In this document: in pieces, positions 31,107 to 40,954 of the stretch
Layout: each line of letters opens with the position of its first letter
Position numbering within the stretch: the stretch's first letter is position 1
Assembly: GCF_000513995.1 (NCBI RefSeq)
Contig: NZ_AZVB01000009.1
Location: forward strand, 62,001-126,000
Direction of reading: 5' to 3'
DNA length: 64,000 bases
DNA from: Pseudoxanthomonas sp. J35
Lineage (GTDB): Bacteria > Pseudomonadota > Gammaproteobacteria > Xanthomonadales > Xanthomonadaceae
The notes under the pieces: generated by a model
The model's database searches: none
Told to the model about the DNA's origin: nothing
What the model saw: the letters and a program-made list of their open reading frames with translations, nothing else
Position numbers and translations under genes: made by a program

Positions 31107-32101
31107 GCGCCTGGTGGCCTGCATGGCAGCAGGGGTTCGCGGGCTTCGCCTGGCCGTGGGCCTGGGCGCTGCTGGCGCTGCCGCTGCTGGCCTGGATGCT
31201 GCCGCCCCGGCAGCCTGCGGTTGCCGCGTTGCGCGTCCCGTGGGGCGCGCGGCTCGAGGAAGTGGCGGGCGCCGAGGCGGGCAGTGCCGCCGTCGCCTGG
31301 CTGCTGCCGCTGCTGGCCTGGCTGCTGCTGTGCGCCGCCGCCGCGCGCCCGCAGCAGCTGGGCGAGGCGCAGCTGCCGCCGCACCAGGCGCGGCAGATGC
31401 TGCTGGCGGTCGACCTGTCCGGCAGCATGAGCGATCCGGACATGGAACTGGGCGGTCAGGTGGTCGACCGCCTGACCGCGGCCAAGGCGGTGATCGCCGA
31501 TTTCCTCGAACGGCGCGCGGGCGACCGCGTCGGCCTGCTCGTGTTCGGCCAGCGCGCCTACATGCTCGCCCCGCTCACCCTCGACCGTGAATCGGTGCGC
31601 CTGCAGCTGCGCGACAGTGTCGCCGGCCTGGCCGGTCGCGAGACCGCGCTGGGCGACGCCATCGGCCTGGGGGTGAAGCGCCTGCGCGAGCAGCCCGAAG
31701 GCCAGCGCGTGCTGGTGCTGCTCACCGACGGCGTCAACACCGCCGGCGTGATCGAACCGCTGCGCGCCGCCGCGCTGGCCCAGGCCGAAGGCGTGCGCGT
31801 GTACACCATCGCCTTCGGAGGCGGCGGCATGCGTTCGCTGTTCGGCGTGCCGTTGCCGGTGCAGGGCGAGGAAGTCGACGAGGACACCTTGCGCCAGATC
31901 GCGGCGATGACCGGGGGCCGCTTCTTCCGCGCCCGCGATACCGGCCAGCTGGCGGACATCTATGCCGAGCTCGACCGGCTCGAGCCGGTGGACGTGGCCG
32001 CCGCGCCGGTGCGTCCGCGCATCGAGCTGTATCCGTGGCCGCTGGGTGCAGCGCTGCTGCTGATGGTCGTCGCCGTACCGCTGCGGAGGCGTGCCGCATG
32101 A
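31103..32101 (+). CDS. VWA-domain membrane protein (BatA-like)
   Basis: The 332 residues have two N-terminal membrane segments (about 15-32 and 58-76), a von Willebrand factor A domain with an intact MIDAS motif DLSGSMS (about 96-102), the T-D-G element in VLLTDGVNT, and a closing C-terminal membrane helix. The layout is that of BatA proteins, predicted to present a metal-dependent protein-binding face near the membrane. The GTG start overlaps the preceding gene (GTGA) and its stop overlaps the next (ATGA). Confidence 0.9.
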   Translation: MSAWWPAWQQGFAGFAWPWAWALLALPLLAWMLPPRQPAVAALRVPWGARLEEVAGAEAGSAAVAWLLPLLAWLLLCAAAARPQQLGEAQLPPHQARQMLLAVDLSGSMSDPDMELGGQVVDRLTAAKAVIADFLERRAGDRVGLLVFGQRAYMLAPLTLDRESVRLQLRDSVAGLAGRETALGDAIGLGVKRLREQPEGQRVLVLLTDGVNTAGVIEPLRAAALAQAEGVRVYTIAFGGGGMRSLFGVPLPVQGEEVDEDTLRQIAAMTGGRFFRARDTGQLADIYAELDRLEPVDVAAAPVRPRIELYPWPLGAALLLMVVAVPLRRRAA

Positions 32102-33858
32102 GCATCGCCTGGCTGCAGCAGCTGCCCGCCGTGCACCTGCAGCGCCCGCTGTGGCTGTGGGCGCTGTGCGCGCTGCCGCTGCTGTGGCTGCTGTGGCATC
32201 GCCACCGCCGCGAGGCCTGGCGGGACGCGGTGGACCCGCACCTGCTCGCGCACCTCATCGAACCCGGTCGCGGGCGCAGCGGCTGGCGGCTGGCCGGCAT
32301 CTCGCTGGCGTGGGTCCTGTCCGTGCTCGCCCTGGCCGGTCCGGGTTGGCGCCAGGAGGCGCAGCCGCGCCAGGAATCGCGCACGCCGCTGGTCGTCGCC
32401 CTGGACCTCTCCGCTTCGATGCTCGCGCCCGACCTGCCGCCGACGCGCCTGGCGCAGGCGCGGGCCAAGATCGAGACCCTGCTGCGGGAGCGCGAGGGCG
32501 GCGAGGTCGGGCTGGTGGCCTGGGCCGAGGACGCGTACCCGGTGGCGCCGCTGACCGCCGATGCCGGCAACGTCGCGCTGTTCCTCGAAGCGCTGGCCCC
32601 CGACCTGATGCCGGTCGACGGGCACCGCGTCGAACGCGCGTTGACCCACGCCGCCACCTTGCTGCGGCAGGCCGGCTTCGAGCATGGCGACATCCTGCTG
32701 CTCACCGGCGAGGCCGAAGCGGAGGCGCAGGCCATCGCGGGCGCGATCGCGACGCAGGGCTACCGGATATCGGTCATCGGCCTGGGCACGCCGGCCGGCG
32801 CGATGTACCGCGACGGTGCCGGCGCGACGCGGCCGGCGCGGCTGGACGAGGCCGCGCTGCGCGCCCTCGCCGCCGCGGGCGGTGGCGGCTACGCCAGGCT
32901 CGCCGCGGACGATTCCGACCTGCGCGCGCTGGGCGTGCTGGTGCCCCGCGCCGAGCAGGAAAGCCTGCGTGGCGACGGCCAGCGCGTCTGGCTCGACCAG
33001 GGCTATTGGCTGCTGCCGCCGCTGCTGGTGCTGGTGGCGCTGCTGGTGTTCCGTCGCGGCGCCGGGGTGCTGGCCGCGCTGCCGCTGGCCGTGCTGCTGG
33101 CGATGCCGGGCCCGGCGCGCGCCGCCGGCGCGGAGGACGAGGGCGGCTGGTGGCGGCGCGCCGACCAGCAGGCGCAGCAGCGCATCGAGCGCGGGGTCGA
33201 GGCCTACCGCCAGGGTGACTACGCCACGGCAGGAGAGGCTTTCGCCGGCGCCAGCGCACGCGGCGCCGATGCCGATTACAACCTCGGCAACGCGCTGGCG
33301 CGCCAGGGCCGCTACGACGAGGCCATTGCCGCCTACGACCGCGCCCTCGCGCGGTCGCCGGGCATGGAGGATGCAATCGCCAACCGGCGCGTGGTCGAAG
33401 CCGCGCGGCGCCAGCAGCAGGAAGGGCAGGGCCGGTCCGGGAAACGGCAGGGTGGCGAACCGCAGCCGGCGCAGGACGGCGAACCGGAACAGGGCGACGA
33501 CCCGTCGCAGGATTCCCAGGGCCAGCAGCGTCCTCCGGATGATCCCGGCCAGCCGCAGGATCGTGGCGATGCCGGGAAGCCCGACGAAGGCCCCGAGCCG
33601 CAGGCGGAAGACGGACAGGCGCGCCAGCGCCAGGAACAGGCCGACCGCGAGCAGCGCGAGCGCATGCAGGAGGCGCTGCAGCAGGGTGGCGAAGAGCCGC
33701 AGGAACAGGTCCCGGCGGAGGCGCAGGAGGACGCGCAGACGCGCGAGGAGCGCCAGGCCCGCGAGGCCTGGCTGCGGCGCATTCCCGACGATCCCGGTGG
33801 ACTGCTCCGGGCCAGGTTCCGCCTCGAATACGAACGCCGCCTGCGGGAGGGACGATGA
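32098..33858 (+). CDS. VWA and TPR domain membrane protein (BatB/BatC-like fusion)
   Basis: The 586 residues combine two membrane helices at the N-terminus, a VWA domain with the variant MIDAS DLSASML (about 103-109), two further helices around 310-345, and a tetratricopeptide region (QRIERGVEAYRQGDYATA to YDEAIAAYDRAL). A long low-complexity tail very rich in Gln, Glu, Asp, Arg and Pro follows (about 425-560). This corresponds to BatB fused to BatC. The second MIDAS serine is replaced by alanine's neighbour order (D-L-S-A-S), which still keeps the D-x-S-x-S pattern. The tail looks disordered. Confidence 0.88.
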   Translation: MSIAWLQQLPAVHLQRPLWLWALCALPLLWLLWHRHRREAWRDAVDPHLLAHLIEPGRGRSGWRLAGISLAWVLSVLALAGPGWRQEAQPRQESRTPLVVALDLSASMLAPDLPPTRLAQARAKIETLLREREGGEVGLVAWAEDAYPVAPLTADAGNVALFLEALAPDLMPVDGHRVERALTHAATLLRQAGFEHGDILLLTGEAEAEAQAIAGAIATQGYRISVIGLGTPAGAMYRDGAGATRPARLDEAALRALAAAGGGGYARLAADDSDLRALGVLVPRAEQESLRGDGQRVWLDQGYWLLPPLLVLVALLVFRRGAGVLAALPLAVLLAMPGPARAAGAEDEGGWWRRADQQAQQRIERGVEAYRQGDYATAGEAFAGASARGADADYNLGNALARQGRYDEAIAAYDRALARSPGMEDAIANRRVVEAARRQQQEGQGRSGKRQGGEPQPAQDGEPEQGDDPSQDSQGQQRPPDDPGQPQDRGDAGKPDEGPEPQAEDGQARQRQEQADREQRERMQEALQQGGEEPQEQVPAEAQEDAQTREERQAREAWLRRIPDDPGGLLRARFRLEYERRLREGR

Positions 33859-35555
33859 CAATGCATGAGCCGTCGCGCTATCGACCCGCCATCCCGGGTG
33901 CGCCGTGCCCGCCCGCGCGGCGCGGCCTGGCGTGGCTCGCGGTGCTGGTCTTCGCCTGCCTGCCCGCGTTCGCCGCGCTGGGCGAAACGCGCGCGTGGCT
34001 GGATCGCGAAACCGCCGCGATGGGCGATGCGGTGACCCTCAACATCGAGACCGACCAGGCCGGCGTGGCGCCCGATTACCGGCCGCTGGCGGCGGGATTC
34101 GAACTTGGCCAGCCCTACCGCAGCGACCGCAATGGACGCACGCTGTTCGGCATCGCCCTGACGCCGCGGCGCAGCGGGGCGCTGGACGTGCCGGCGCTGG
34201 CGGTCGGAGCCGAGCGCACCGCGCCGCTGCGCCTGCAGGTGAGCGAAGCGCGCGCGCAGGTACCGCGCGGCGACGCCTTCGTCGAGGTCGTGGTCGACGA
34301 TCCGGCGCCCTATGTGCAGCAGGGCGTCGGCCTGGTGGTGCGGCTGCACTACGCCACGCCGCTGCTGTCCGGCGAACTGGTCCAGGATGCCCCGGACGGG
34401 GCATCGCTGCAGCGCGTCGGCGACGACGTGCAGAGCAGCCGTGAGGTCGGCGGCCGCCGCTACCACGTGGTCGAGCGCCGCTACCTGCTGGTGCCCGAGC
34501 GCAGCGGCCCGCTGCTGCTGCCGCCGGCGCGTTTCCGTGGCCGCGCGGCGGCGGGGTTCTTCGAGGATTTCTTCGGTGGTGGCGGCGGCCGCCGCGAACT
34601 GTCGGCGCAGTCGCCCCCGCAGACCTTGCAGGTGCGCGCGCAACCGGCCAACGCGCCGCAGCCGTGGCTGCCGTTGCGCGAGCTGCGCCTGCGCTACCTG
34701 GCGGCGCCGGCGGCCGGACGTGCCGGCGAAGCCGTCGAGATCGCGGTGGAAGCGGTGGCGCGCGGGGTCACCGCGGCGCAGTTTCCGGACATCCCGGTGC
34801 CGCGGGTGGACGGGGCCCAGGTGTTCCCCGAACGTGCCGAGACCACCGAGCGCTTCATCGACGGCGGCCCGCAGCTGACCGTCGTGCGCCGCTACGCGGT
34901 GGTGCCATTGGCGCCGGGCCGATTGCGCGTGGCCGGGCCGCGCATCGACTGGTGGAACGTGCGCGAGCGGCGCGCGGAGGCGGCGACGCTTCCGGACCTG
35001 GCGCTCGAAGTGGCGCCCGGCAACCCGGATGCCACGTCCGCGGGTGGCGGCACGGTGGCGCCGTCCCCGTCCGACGCGATGGCGGGGAACGCCGTGCCAT
35101 CGTCTCCGGCTTCCGCGGGCAACCGGCTGTGGCCCTGGCTCGCGGCGGTGCTGGCGGTGCTGTGGCTGGCCACGCTGGCCTGGGCCTGGTCGCTGCGGCG
35201 CCGGCATGCGCGTGGCGCGGCCAGCGAAGATGCGACCGCTGGCGCGTACCGGTCCCGGCCCGTGCTGATGGACCTTCGACGCCTCCTCGATGCCGGCAGC
35301 TTCGACGAGGTGGTGCGCATGCTGCAGCGCATGGCCGACCCGCCGGCGGCGGACCTCGATGCGCTGCTGGCGCGGCTGGACGATCCACGCCAGCGCGAGG
35401 CACTGGAGGCGATGCGGCGGGCGCTGTGGGCCGGCGATGGCGATGCCTCCGCCGCACGCGTCGCGCTGCGCTCGGCGTTCCGCGAGGGCCCCCGCTGGAA
35501 GGCGACGCCGGCGGCGGCGCGCGAACCCCTGCCGCCCCTGTATCCGGAGCGGTGA
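33855..35555 (+). CDS. BatD-family protein
   Basis: The 566 residues start with a basic N-terminus and a signal sequence (hydrophobic core about 24-43), then a large beta-rich periplasmic part (LDRETAAMGDAVTLNIETDQ and several repeats of the BatD type), a Gly-rich loop (FFGGGGGRR), a membrane helix near 415-435 and a cytosolic C-terminus. BatD proteins are the last members of MoxR/Bat operons and probably join the periplasm to the VWA complex. The first ATG overlaps the previous stop (ATGA); a second in-frame ATG two codons later is a possible alternative. Confidence 0.85.
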   Translation: MTMHEPSRYRPAIPGAPCPPARRGLAWLAVLVFACLPAFAALGETRAWLDRETAAMGDAVTLNIETDQAGVAPDYRPLAAGFELGQPYRSDRNGRTLFGIALTPRRSGALDVPALAVGAERTAPLRLQVSEARAQVPRGDAFVEVVVDDPAPYVQQGVGLVVRLHYATPLLSGELVQDAPDGASLQRVGDDVQSSREVGGRRYHVVERRYLLVPERSGPLLLPPARFRGRAAAGFFEDFFGGGGGRRELSAQSPPQTLQVRAQPANAPQPWLPLRELRLRYLAAPAAGRAGEAVEIAVEAVARGVTAAQFPDIPVPRVDGAQVFPERAETTERFIDGGPQLTVVRRYAVVPLAPGRLRVAGPRIDWWNVRERRAEAATLPDLALEVAPGNPDATSAGGGTVAPSPSDAMAGNAVPSSPASAGNRLWPWLAAVLAVLWLATLAWAWSLRRRHARGAASEDATAGAYRSRPVLMDLRRLLDAGSFDEVVRMLQRMADPPAADLDALLARLDDPRQREALEAMRRALWAGDGDASAARVALRSAFREGPRWKATPAAAREPLPPLYPER

Positions 35556-35612
35556 AGCCGGGCACGGCGGTTTGCTAGGATCGGGATTTCGTTTCTCAGG
35601 GGGGAACACCGG

Positions 35613-36923
35613 ATGTCCGACAAGCCGCGCAAGAGCTGGCCGATGCCGTGGAAGATGGGACTGGGCTTCGGCCTGGGCCTGGTGCTCGGCCTGCTCGTAC
35701 ACGTGGCCGTCGGCGCCGATGCCGGCTGGGTGCAGGCGTTCACGAACTACGTGACCACACCGGCTTCGCGGCTGTTCCTCAACCTGATCTTCATGCTGAT
35801 CGTGCCGCTGCTGTTCTCGGCGCTGGTCATGGGCATCGCCGACATGGGCGACATCCGCACGCTGGGGCGGATCGGCTGGAAGACGATGGCCTACACCATC
35901 CTGCTGTCCGGCGTGGCGGTGCTGCTGGGCCTGGTGCTGGTCAACCTGCTCAAGCCCGGCGCGGGCGTGGATCCGGCGCTGGCGCAGCAGCTGCTGGCAC
36001 AGAACGTCGAGCGCAGCCGCGAGATCGTGGCCAGCATCGACACCCAGCCGCGCGGCATGGACGTGCTCCTGTCGATCGTGCCGAGCAACGTGATCCAGGC
36101 CGCCTCGGACAACGGCTCGATCCTGGCGCTGATGTTCTTCGCGGTGATGTTCGGCGTGGGCATGGTCCTGACCGACGACGACAAGGTCGCCACCCTGCGC
36201 CGCGGCATCGAGGGCGTGTTCGAGGTGTCGATGACCCTGATCGGCCTGGTCATCCGCCTGGCGCCGTACGCGGTGTTCTGCTTCATGTTCAACCTGGCGG
36301 CGATCTTCGGCTTCGAGCTGCTGGTGCGGTTGGGCGCCTACGTCGGCGTGGTGGTGGTGGCGCTGGCCATCCACATGTTCGTGACCTACGGTATCGCCGT
36401 GCGGATGGCCGGGCGCTCGCCGCTGGCCTTCTTCCGCGACATCCAGGAAGCGGCGGTGATGGCCTTCTCCACCGCCTCGAGCAACGCCACCCTGCCGACC
36501 GCGCTGCGCGTGGCCGACCAGATGGGCCTGCCGCACAAGGTCTCGCGCTTCGTGCTGACCGTCGGCGCCACTGCCAACCAGAACGGCACGGCCCTGTTCG
36601 AGGGCGTGACGGTGATCTTCCTGGCGCAGTTCTTCGCCGTGGACCTGAGCGTGGGCCAGCAGTTCATGGTGATGCTGGTGTGCATCCTCGGCGGCATCGG
36701 CACCGCCGGCGTGCCCTCCGGCTCGCTGCCGGTGGTGGCGCTGATCTGCGCGATGGCCGGCGTGGATCCGATCGGCATCGGCCTGATCCTCGGCGTGAAC
36801 CACTTCCTCGACATGTGCCGGACCACGCTCAACGTCAGCGGCGACCTGACCCTGGCGACCCTGGTGTCGCGCGGCGAGCAGGACGATCCCGCGCCGGTGG
36901 AGGGCACCCGCAGCGCCGGATGA
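35613..36923 (+). CDS. Dicarboxylate/amino acid:cation symporter (DAACS family)
   Basis: An inner-membrane secondary transporter of the GltP/DctA/SDF family that imports C4-dicarboxylates or acidic amino acids with protons or sodium. The 436 residues have about eight membrane helices and two re-entrant loops. Diagnostic motifs are the serine-rich hairpin FSTASSNATLPTAL, TANQNGTALFEG (the NMDGT-like site), GIGTAGVPSGS, and the substrate-binding DMCRTTLNVSGD. The conserved Arg in the last motif is the type that binds a side-chain carboxylate. Specificity cannot be resolved. It has GGGGGGAA upstream of the ATG and stands alone after the Bat operon. Confidence 0.92.
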   Translation: MSDKPRKSWPMPWKMGLGFGLGLVLGLLVHVAVGADAGWVQAFTNYVTTPASRLFLNLIFMLIVPLLFSALVMGIADMGDIRTLGRIGWKTMAYTILLSGVAVLLGLVLVNLLKPGAGVDPALAQQLLAQNVERSREIVASIDTQPRGMDVLLSIVPSNVIQAASDNGSILALMFFAVMFGVGMVLTDDDKVATLRRGIEGVFEVSMTLIGLVIRLAPYAVFCFMFNLAAIFGFELLVRLGAYVGVVVVALAIHMFVTYGIAVRMAGRSPLAFFRDIQEAAVMAFSTASSNATLPTALRVADQMGLPHKVSRFVLTVGATANQNGTALFEGVTVIFLAQFFAVDLSVGQQFMVMLVCILGGIGTAGVPSGSLPVVALICAMAGVDPIGIGLILGVNHFLDMCRTTLNVSGDLTLATLVSRGEQDDPAPVEGTRSAG

Positions 36924-37085
36924 GACGCCGCGGCCGCGCAGGCCCACGATAGTTTCGCGGCCAACCGTGCCCGGGAGGGCCGCGGGACGGCGTTCTTCGC
37001 TGCAGTGCAGGACAGGCGTGGACAAGGATGGGACAATAGGCTGCCCGCAGCGCCGCGGGCGCCTCCGACCCTTCCAGCCCCCGAC

Positions 37086-39083
37086 ATGACGACGCCGACC
37101 CGCCGACAGCTCGCCAACGCCATCCGTTTCCTCGCCGCCGACGCGGTCGAGGCCGCCAAGTCCGGCCATCCGGGCATGCCCATGGGCATGGCCGACATCG
37201 CCGAAGTGCTGTGGAACGACTACCTGCGGCACAACCCGGCCGACCCGCATTGGGCCGATCGCGACCGCTTCGTGCTGTCCAACGGCCACGGCTCGATGCT
37301 CCACTACGCGCTGCTGCACCTGAGCGGCTACGACCTGCCGCTGGAAGAGCTCAAGCGCTTCCGCCAGCTGCACAGCAGGACCGCCGGCCACCCCGAACGC
37401 CACGAGACCCCCGGCGTCGAGACCACCACCGGTCCGCTGGGGCAGGGCTTCGCCAACGCCGTCGGCTTCGCCCTGGCCGAGAAGCTGCTGGCGCAGCGCT
37501 ACAACAAGCCCGGCCTGGACCTGGTCGACCACCGCACCTGGGTGTTCATGGGCGACGGCTGCATGATGGAAGGCGTGTCCCACGAGGCCGCCTCGCTGGC
37601 CGGCACCTGGGGTTTGGGCAAGCTGACTGCGTTCTGGGACGACAACGGCATCTCCATCGACGGCGAAGTCCACGACTGGTTCACCGACGACACCCCGGCG
37701 CGCTTCGAGGCCTACGGCTGGCACGTGGTCCGCGGCGTCGATGGCCACGACCCGGAGGCGATCAAGGCGGCGATCGAGGCCGCGATCGCGGTCACCGACA
37801 GGCCCAGCCTGGTCTGCTGCAAGACCGTGATCGGCTTCGGCGCCCCGAACAAGGCCGGCAAGGAAGAGTCGCACGGCGCGCCGCTGGGCAAGGACGAGAT
37901 CGAAGGCGCACGCAAGGCGCTGGACTGGCCGTATGCGCCGTTCGAGGTGCCGGAAGAGATCTATGCCGGCTGGCGCCGCGGCGACGGCGCGCAGCGTCAG
38001 GCGCAGTGGCAGGCGCTGTTCGAGCGCTATGCCGCGCAGGACCCGGAGGCGGCCGCCGAGTTCGCCCGCCGCATGCAGGGCAGGCTGCCGGAAGACTTCG
38101 CCGGCAAGGCCGACGCCTACATCGCCGCGGTGCAGGCCGAGGGCCCGACCATCGCCTCGCGCAAGGCCTCGCAGAACGCGATCGGCGCCTTCGCCCCGCT
38201 GCTGCCGGAACTGATCGGCGGCTCGGCCGACCTGACCCCGTCCAACCTGACCCAGTGGAAGGCCAGCAAGTCGGTGACCGGGGCCGATCCGGACGCCAAC
38301 TACGTGCACTACGGCGTGCGCGAGTTCGGCATGAGCGCGATCGCCAACGGCATCGCCTTGCACGGCGGCTTCCTGCCGTTCGACGCCACCTTCCTGGTGT
38401 TCAGCGACTACGCACGCAATGCGCTGCGCATGAGCGCGTTGATCCCGGCGCACGTGATCCACGTCTATACCCACGACTCGATCGGCCTGGGCGAGGACGG
38501 CCCGACCCACCAGCCGGTCGAGCACCTGGCTTCGCTGCGCTACATCCCGAACAACGACGTGTGGCGTCCGTGCGACGCGGTCGAGTCGGCGGCGGCGTGG
38601 AAGGCCGCGATCCTGCGCCAGGACGGCCCGAGCGTGCTGGTCTTCAGCCGCCAGAACCTGCCGCACCAGCCGCGCGACGAGGCCCAGGTGAAGCTGATCG
38701 AGCGTGGCGGCTACGTGCTGGCCGATGCCGAGGGCGGCGCCCCGGACGTGATCCTGATCGGCACCGGTTCGGAAGTGGGCCTGGCGGTGGAAGCGAAGAA
38801 GGCGCTGGACGCGGCGGGCCTGAAGACCCGCGTGGTCTCGATGCCGTCGACCGAGGTGTTCGACCGCCAGGATGCGGCCTACCGCGAGTCGGTGCTGCCG
38901 AAGTCCGTGCGCAAGCGCGTGGCGGTCGAGGCGGGTGTGACCGACTACTGGCGCAAGTACGTGGGCCTGGACGGCGCGGTCGTGGGCCTGGACCGCTTCG
39001 GCGCCTCCGCTCCGGCCGGCGAGCTGTTCAAGTACTTCGGCATTACCGCCGAGGCGGTGGTCGAGGCGGCGAAGTCGCTCTGA
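37086..39083 (+). CDS. tkt: Transketolase
   Basis: A thiamine-pyrophosphate enzyme of the non-oxidative pentose phosphate pathway, transferring two-carbon ketol units. At 665 residues it matches E. coli TktA (663). Visible are the N-terminal [15 protein letters not shown], the TPP-binding motif starting [12 protein letters not shown] and ending in a conserved Asn, the pyrimidine-domain [13 protein letters not shown], and the C-terminal domain with [10 protein letters not shown]. The start is the ATG of [17 protein letters not shown] box (37032-37037) with an AGGACA 17 bp upstream is a possible promoter. It is followed by a strong, nearly symmetric terminator. Confidence 0.97.
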   Translation: MTTPTRRQLANAIRFLAADAVEAAKSGHPGMPMGMADIAEVLWNDYLRHNPADPHWADRDRFVLSNGHGSMLHYALLHLSGYDLPLEELKRFRQLHSRTAGHPERHETPGVETTTGPLGQGFANAVGFALAEKLLAQRYNKPGLDLVDHRTWVFMGDGCMMEGVSHEAASLAGTWGLGKLTAFWDDNGISIDGEVHDWFTDDTPARFEAYGWHVVRGVDGHDPEAIKAAIEAAIAVTDRPSLVCCKTVIGFGAPNKAGKEESHGAPLGKDEIEGARKALDWPYAPFEVPEEIYAGWRRGDGAQRQAQWQALFERYAAQDPEAAAEFARRMQGRLPEDFAGKADAYIAAVQAEGPTIASRKASQNAIGAFAPLLPELIGGSADLTPSNLTQWKASKSVTGADPDANYVHYGVREFGMSAIANGIALHGGFLPFDATFLVFSDYARNALRMSALIPAHVIHVYTHDSIGLGEDGPTHQPVEHLASLRYIPNNDVWRPCDAVESAAAWKAAILRQDGPSVLVFSRQNLPHQPRDEAQVKLIERGGYVLADAEGGAPDVILIGTGSEVGLAVEAKKALDAAGLKTRVVSMPSTEVFDRQDAAYRESVLPKSVRKRVAVEAGVTDYWRKYVGLDGAVVGLDRFGASAPAGELFKYFGITAEAVVEAAKSL

Positions 39084-39105
39084 CGCGACCGCGATGGCTG
39101 CAACG

Positions 39106-39138
39106 GAAAAGGGGACGCGCAGGCGTCCCTTTTCTTTT
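39106..39138 (+). terminator. Terminator of tkt, possibly bidirectional
   Basis: A stem joining AAAAGGGGACGC with GCGTCCCTTTTC, followed by TTTT. The reverse strand also shows a T-rich end, so it may terminate the M23 peptidase transcript coming from the other side. Confidence 0.85.
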
Positions 39139-39170
39139 CCGCGCCGCGTGGCGCGATCGCGCGATGCGGC

Positions 39171-39842
39171 TCAGGGCAGCGGCGCCTCGCCGCGCAGCAC
39201 CGGATACGGGTTCACCGCCGTGCCTTCCCACCAGCGCCGTTCCGGGCCGAGCACGAAGATGGCGAAGTGCAGGTGCGGCGCATCGGGCGAGGCATTCCCG
39301 GTGGAGCCGACATAGCCGATGACCTGGCCGCGGCGGAGGGCCTGGCCTTCGGCGATGCCATCGGCGTAGCCCTGCAGGTGCGCGTAGTAATAGGCCAGGC
39401 GCCCGCTGGGCTCGAACTGGTACAGGGTCAGTCCGCCCTGCCTGCTGTCGAACAGCTTCTCGACGGTGCCGTCGGCCACCGCCAGTACCGGCGTGCCGGC
39501 TGGCGCCATGATGTCGATCGCATCATGCTGGCGACCGGCGCTGCGCGCACCGGCGAAGGTGTCCTGCAGCGCGCTGGCCTCGATGCCCTGCACCGGCACC
39601 AGCAGCGGCGATGGCGAAGCTGGCGGCACGGACCGCGGCGAGAGCGTCACCGGGGGCGTGGCCGGTTGCGGCGGGTAGCCGGGGGTGGGCGCCGGCGCAC
39701 TGGCGACATCCGCCATGGGGGCCGGCGTGCGGGTCGGATTGACCTCCACCAGCGAGCCGCTGGCGCCATCCAGGCGCACCAGCAGGAAGAGCACCAGGGC
39801 GATCAGCAGCGCTCCGGCCAGCAATGCGAGCATCGTTCTCAT
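39171..39842 (-). CDS. M23-family metallopeptidase, membrane anchored
   Basis: A predicted peptidoglycan endopeptidase. The 223 residues have an N-terminal membrane anchor or uncleaved signal (about 5-22), a proline-rich spacer to residue 80, and a complete LytM-type domain: the zinc ligands His106 and Asp110 in QHDAIDIMAPAGTPV, the catalytic-type His155 in YYYAHLQGY, and the HxH pair His190/His192 in PHLHFAIF. All catalytic residues are therefore present. It starts 25 bp after the L,D-transpeptidase gene in the same direction, so the two probably form a wall-remodelling operon. Confidence 0.9.
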   Translation of the reverse strand: MRTMLALLAGALLIALVLFLLVRLDGASGSLVEVNPTRTPAPMADVASAPAPTPGYPPQPATPPVTLSPRSVPPASPSPLLVPVQGIEASALQDTFAGARSAGRQHDAIDIMAPAGTPVLAVADGTVEKLFDSRQGGLTLYQFEPSGRLAYYYAHLQGYADGIAEGQALRRGQVIGYVGSTGNASPDAPHLHFAIFVLGPERRWWEGTAVNPYPVLRGEAPLP

Positions 39843-39867
39843 CGGCAGCGTCCGTTACGGTCCCGGC

Positions 39868-40833
39868 TCATTCCTGCAGCGTCACTGGCACGCTGACATC
39901 GACCAGCGCCGCCAGCGCCTTCGCATCCCAGTTGGTCAGGCGGATGCAGCCATGCGACTGGTGCTTGCCGACGGTCGCCGGCTCCGGCGTGCCGTGGATG
40001 CCGTAGTGCGGCTTGGACAGGTCGATCCACACCGTGCCTACCGGATTGTTCGGCCCGGGCGCGAGCTTCGCCTTGCTGTGCGAAGGGTCCGCGTCCCAGA
40101 ACAGGTCCGGGTTGTAGTGGAACACCGGGTCCTCGACCACGGCGACGATCTTCCAGTCGCCGATCGGCAGCGGATCGTGCTCGCTGCCGGTGGAGGCCGG
40201 GAACTGCGCAAGCGTGCGCTCTGCGCCATCGACCACGCGCAGCACCGATTCGCTGCGGTCGACGACGATGCGCGCGGGCTTCCCTGGCAATCCGGTCCCT
40301 GTGGCGACGGCCGGGACCTTGATCGCATCGCCCGCTCGCGCCGTCCCGAGTCCGGGGTTGAGGCGGCGCAGCAGCGCCGGGCTGGCGTGGAAGCGCTCGC
40401 CGAGGGCCTCCGCCAGCGAGGTGTAGCCGAGGGCCTCGAGCTTCGCCTTGTCCATCGCGTCCTCGGGCAGCTCGACATAAGGACCGTCGATGTCCGCCGC
40501 GGTGAGGGTGTAGTCGGCCAGTACCGGGGAAGCGTCGCGCTCGAGCGCTTCCCACGTCGCCCCGTCCGGCTCGCCGGTGACCGCCAGTCCATGCGCCTCC
40601 TGGTAGCCGCGGAGTGCACGGGCCTGGTTGGAACCGGCCAGGCCATCGATCTCGCCAGGCGAGAACCGCGCCCGATCCAGCAGTATCTGCAGGCGCAGCA
40701 GGGCGGCTTCGCCTTCGCGGACGGCGCGGTCTTCGGTGGCGGCAACCAACCCCGGAGCGTCTTCAGCGGAAGCGGCTGCGGACGCGGCCAGCAGCATGGC
40801 AAGGGCGAGGCACGTGAATGGCGGGCGAGGCAT
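39868..40833 (-). CDS. L,D-transpeptidase with peptidoglycan-binding domain
   Basis: A periplasmic cysteine transpeptidase of the YkuD family, forming 3-3 cross-links or attaching proteins to the wall. The 321 residues have a signal peptide (about 1-23), a peptidoglycan-binding-like domain (about 45-100, LRGYQEAHGLAVTGEPDG), a LysM-like segment, and the YkuD domain (about 187-320). The catalytic motif is intact, with His280, His294 and Cys296 in KHQSHGCIRLTNWDA. The start is the ATG of MPRPPFTCLA. It is first of a two-gene set with the M23 peptidase. Confidence 0.93.
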   Translation of the reverse strand: MPRPPFTCLALAMLLAASAAASAEDAPGLVAATEDRAVREGEAALLRLQILLDRARFSPGEIDGLAGSNQARALRGYQEAHGLAVTGEPDGATWEALERDASPVLADYTLTAADIDGPYVELPEDAMDKAKLEALGYTSLAEALGERFHASPALLRRLNPGLGTARAGDAIKVPAVATGTGLPGKPARIVVDRSESVLRVVDGAERTLAQFPASTGSEHDPLPIGDWKIVAVVEDPVFHYNPDLFWDADPSHSKAKLAPGPNNPVGTVWIDLSKPHYGIHGTPEPATVGKHQSHGCIRLTNWDAKALAALVDVSVPVTLQE

Positions 40834-40954
40834 GGGCAGGTCCGTTCCTGGGTTGCCCGTCAGGCTGCGGATGCCCGTGCACGCCGCGCGTGAAGGCGCG
40901 CCGTCGTCGTTCAGCGAAGTGGGAGCCGCGTTGCGGCGGCCGGAGCCGGCCGGC

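Noticed and set aside
33333-38666. 1777-codon minus-strand open frame across the Bat operon, symporter and tkt
   Set aside because: It lies opposite several well-supported genes and its composition is that of a GC-rich shadow frame.
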